DNA from: Weeksellaceae bacterium | GTDB taxonomy: Bacteria; Bacteroidota; Bacteroidia; Flavobacteriales; Weeksellaceae | Length of the DNA: 7,767 nucleotides | Direction: 5' to 3' | Assembly: GCA_028698395.1 (NCBI GenBank) | Contig: JAQVDG010000086.1 | Location: 1 to 7,767, forward strand | Program-made: the position numbers and the translations under genes | In this document: in pieces, positions 6,384 through 7,767 of the stretch | Layout of the letters: the number at the start of each line of letters is the position of its first letter | How positions within the stretch are numbered: position 1 is the first letter of the stretch | The notes under the pieces: model-generated | Told to the model about the DNA's origin: nothing | Seen by the model: only the letters and a program-made list of their open reading frames with translations | Database searches by the model: none

Positions 6384-7767
6384 TTAATTATTCGGTAATT
6401 TCACAATTTTTAATTCTTCCAAATAATGTTTTAGTGCTATTTTGGCTGCTATTTTTGCTTCTTTTTGGGTTTGTTCTCTAATTGCATTCGGGTTATAGAA
6501 ATTTTTCACAAAATTGGTGTCAAAATTTCCTGAAGTAAAAGCTTCGTGCTCAAAAACATATTTTCCAAATGGTAAAGTCGTACTGATTCCTTTTATTTTG
6601 TATTTAGCAATGGCTTTTAACATAATGTAAATCGCTTCTTCTCTTGATTTTCCATACGTAATTAATTTAGCCAACATAGGGTCATAATAAATCGGAACGT
6701 CCATTCCTTCATCAATTCCATTGTCCACTCGGATTCCATCACCTTTTGGTGTTTGATAAACTTCTAAATTTCCGACACTCGGTAAAAAATTATCCAAAGG
6801 ATCTTCTGCATAAACCCGTAATTCCATTGCATGTCCTTTGATTTGTAAATCATCTTGGACAAAAGGTAATTTTTCTCCTCTTGCCACCCGAATTTGTAAT
6901 TCTACCAAATCCAAACCGGTAATCATTTCTGTAACCGGATGTTCTACTTGTAACCGGGTATTCATTTCCAAAAAATAGAAATTTTTATCGGCATCTAATA
7001 GAAATTCAACCGTTCCGGCTCCTACGTAATCACAAGCTTGTGCTACACGAACCGCTGCTTCACCCATTTCTTTTCGGATTTGAGGCGTTAGAACAGAAGA
7101 AGGTGCTTCTTCAATTACTTTTTGATGACGACGTTGAATGCTGCATTCTCTTTCAAATAAATAAACTGAATTCCCATGCATATCGGACATCACCTGAATT
7201 TCAATATGACGAGGTGAAGTAACAAACTTTTCAATGAAAACCGAACCGTCTCCAAATGCAGATTGAGCTTCGGAAATAGCACGTTGCATTTGTTCTTCAA
7301 AATCTTCCATTTTTTCGACAATTCGCATCCCTTTTCCACCACCACCTGCGGCAGCTTTAATTAAAATTGGGAAACCAATTTCCTGAGCTACTTTTTTAGC
7401 TTTTTCCACATCGGAAATCGCTTCGTCTAAACCGGGAACCATTGGGATGTTGTATTCTTTTACTGCTTCTTTAGCTTCCAATTTATTTCCCATCATTCGG
7501 ATGGCTTTAGAACGAGGGCCGATGAAAGTAATTCCGTTTTGTTCTGCTTTTTCAGCAAAATCAGCATTTTCAGAAAGAAATCCATATCCGGGATGAATGG
7601 CATCTGCATTTAAATCTTTACAAACCTGAATGATTTTGTCGCCCAATAAATACGATTGATTGGAAGGTGCTTCTCCAATTAAAACTGCTTCATCGGCAAA
7701 TTTAACATGAGGAGCTTCCCGATCGGCGGTCGAATAAACAGCTACGGTTTTAATTCCCATTTTTTTA
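6384..7767 (-). CDS. accC: Biotin carboxylase subunit of acyl-CoA carboxylase, 5' end outside the window
   Basis: This subunit carboxylates the biotin on a carrier protein with ATP and bicarbonate. The frame stays open through the window edge, and the codons before the first visible Met encode Lys-Lys. In biotin carboxylases MGIKTVAVYS lies about 20-25 residues into the protein, after the MKKILVANRGEIA start, so this Met is internal and the true start is missing. Counting from it, the ATP-grasp glycine loop AAGGGGKGM is at 137-145, ERECSIQRRHQKV at 203-215 with the biotin/ATP residues, and the catalytic EMNTRLQVEHP at 265-275. The BC C-terminal domain runs from GHAMELRVYAEDP (309-321) through YYDPMLAKLITYG (358-370). 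The protein ends about 35 residues after the BC fold in a Lys/Ala-rich, probably helical tail, without a biotinyl domain (no AMKM). It is therefore a stand-alone subunit, not a PccA-type fusion, and a separate BCCP gene is expected just upstream. Confidence 0.94.
   Translation of the reverse strand, partial: KKMGIKTVAVYSTADREAPHVKFADEAVLIGEAPSNQSYLLGDKIIQVCKDLNADAIHPGYGFLSENADFAEKAEQNGITFIGPRSKAIRMMGNKLEAKEAVKEYNIPMVPGLDEAISDVEKAKKVAQEIGFPILIKAAAGGGGKGMRIVEKMEDFEEQMQRAISEAQSAFGDGSVFIEKFVTSPRHIEIQVMSDMHGNSVYLFERECSIQRRHQKVIEEAPSSVLTPQIRKEMGEAAVRVAQACDYVGAGTVEFLLDADKNFYFLEMNTRLQVEHPVTEMITGLDLVELQIRVARGEKLPFVQDDLQIKGHAMELRVYAEDPLDNFLPSVGNLEVYQTPKGDGIRVDNGIDEGMDVPIYYDPMLAKLITYGKSREEAIYIMLKAIAKYKIKGISTTLPFGKYVFEHEAFTSGNFDTNFVKNFYNPNAIREQTQKEAKIAAKIALKHYLEELKIVKLPNN

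Noticed and set aside
7040..7222. Plus-strand open frame antisense to the biotin carboxylase gene
   Set aside because: It covers the catalytic coding region of the biotin carboxylase and has no start context or family features.
1..7767. CRISPR array, insertion sequence, tRNA or rRNA, or defence system
   Set aside because: No regularly spaced repeats, transposase-like frames, terminal inverted repeats, tRNA-like folds or defence-associated domains were found.

Overview
The window looks like chromosomal DNA from a member of the Flavobacteriaceae (Bacteroidota). The reasons are an AT-rich sequence, starts without a purine-rich Shine-Dalgarno sequence, one exact Bacteroidota-type -7 promoter box (TAnnTTTG), lipoproteins with acidic residues right behind the lipidated cysteine, and a TonB receptor with an N-terminal carboxypeptidase-regulatory-like domain. 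All supported genes are on the minus strand, so transcription runs from high to low coordinates.

Layout in transcription order. From 7767 to 4811 lies the end of an acyl-CoA carboxylase operon: a biotin carboxylase cut by the right window edge, then after a 31-nt gap the carboxyltransferase (propionyl-/methylmalonyl-CoA type). The visible biotin carboxylase has no biotinyl (BCCP) domain, so a separate carrier protein gene is expected just outside the window. Together these would carboxylate a short acyl-CoA, most likely propionyl-CoA. From 4690 to 4032 lies a self-contained unit: a promoter with a dyad over its -7 box, a 179-aa surface-type lipoprotein with a lipocalin-like fold, and a stem-loop terminator. 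From 3989 to 266 lies a two-gene transport unit: a TonB-dependent outer-membrane receptor followed, with a single-base gap, by a DUF4374-type lipoprotein predicted to be a beta-propeller. These two are probably co-translated and work together at the outer membrane, perhaps in iron-chelate uptake, though no Fur box or substrate marker was seen.

From 265 to 1 there is no complete gene. It does hold a 56-codon open stretch in the same frame as, and directly after, the DUF4374 stop codon. It has no ATG or GTG start, contains an in-frame heptad repeat and looks like the helical C-terminus of some other protein, so it is a possible gene remnant. This tail and the dyad-covered lipoprotein promoter are the least ordinary items. 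I did not find a defence system, CRISPR array, mobile element, RNA gene or any clearly new multi-gene system.
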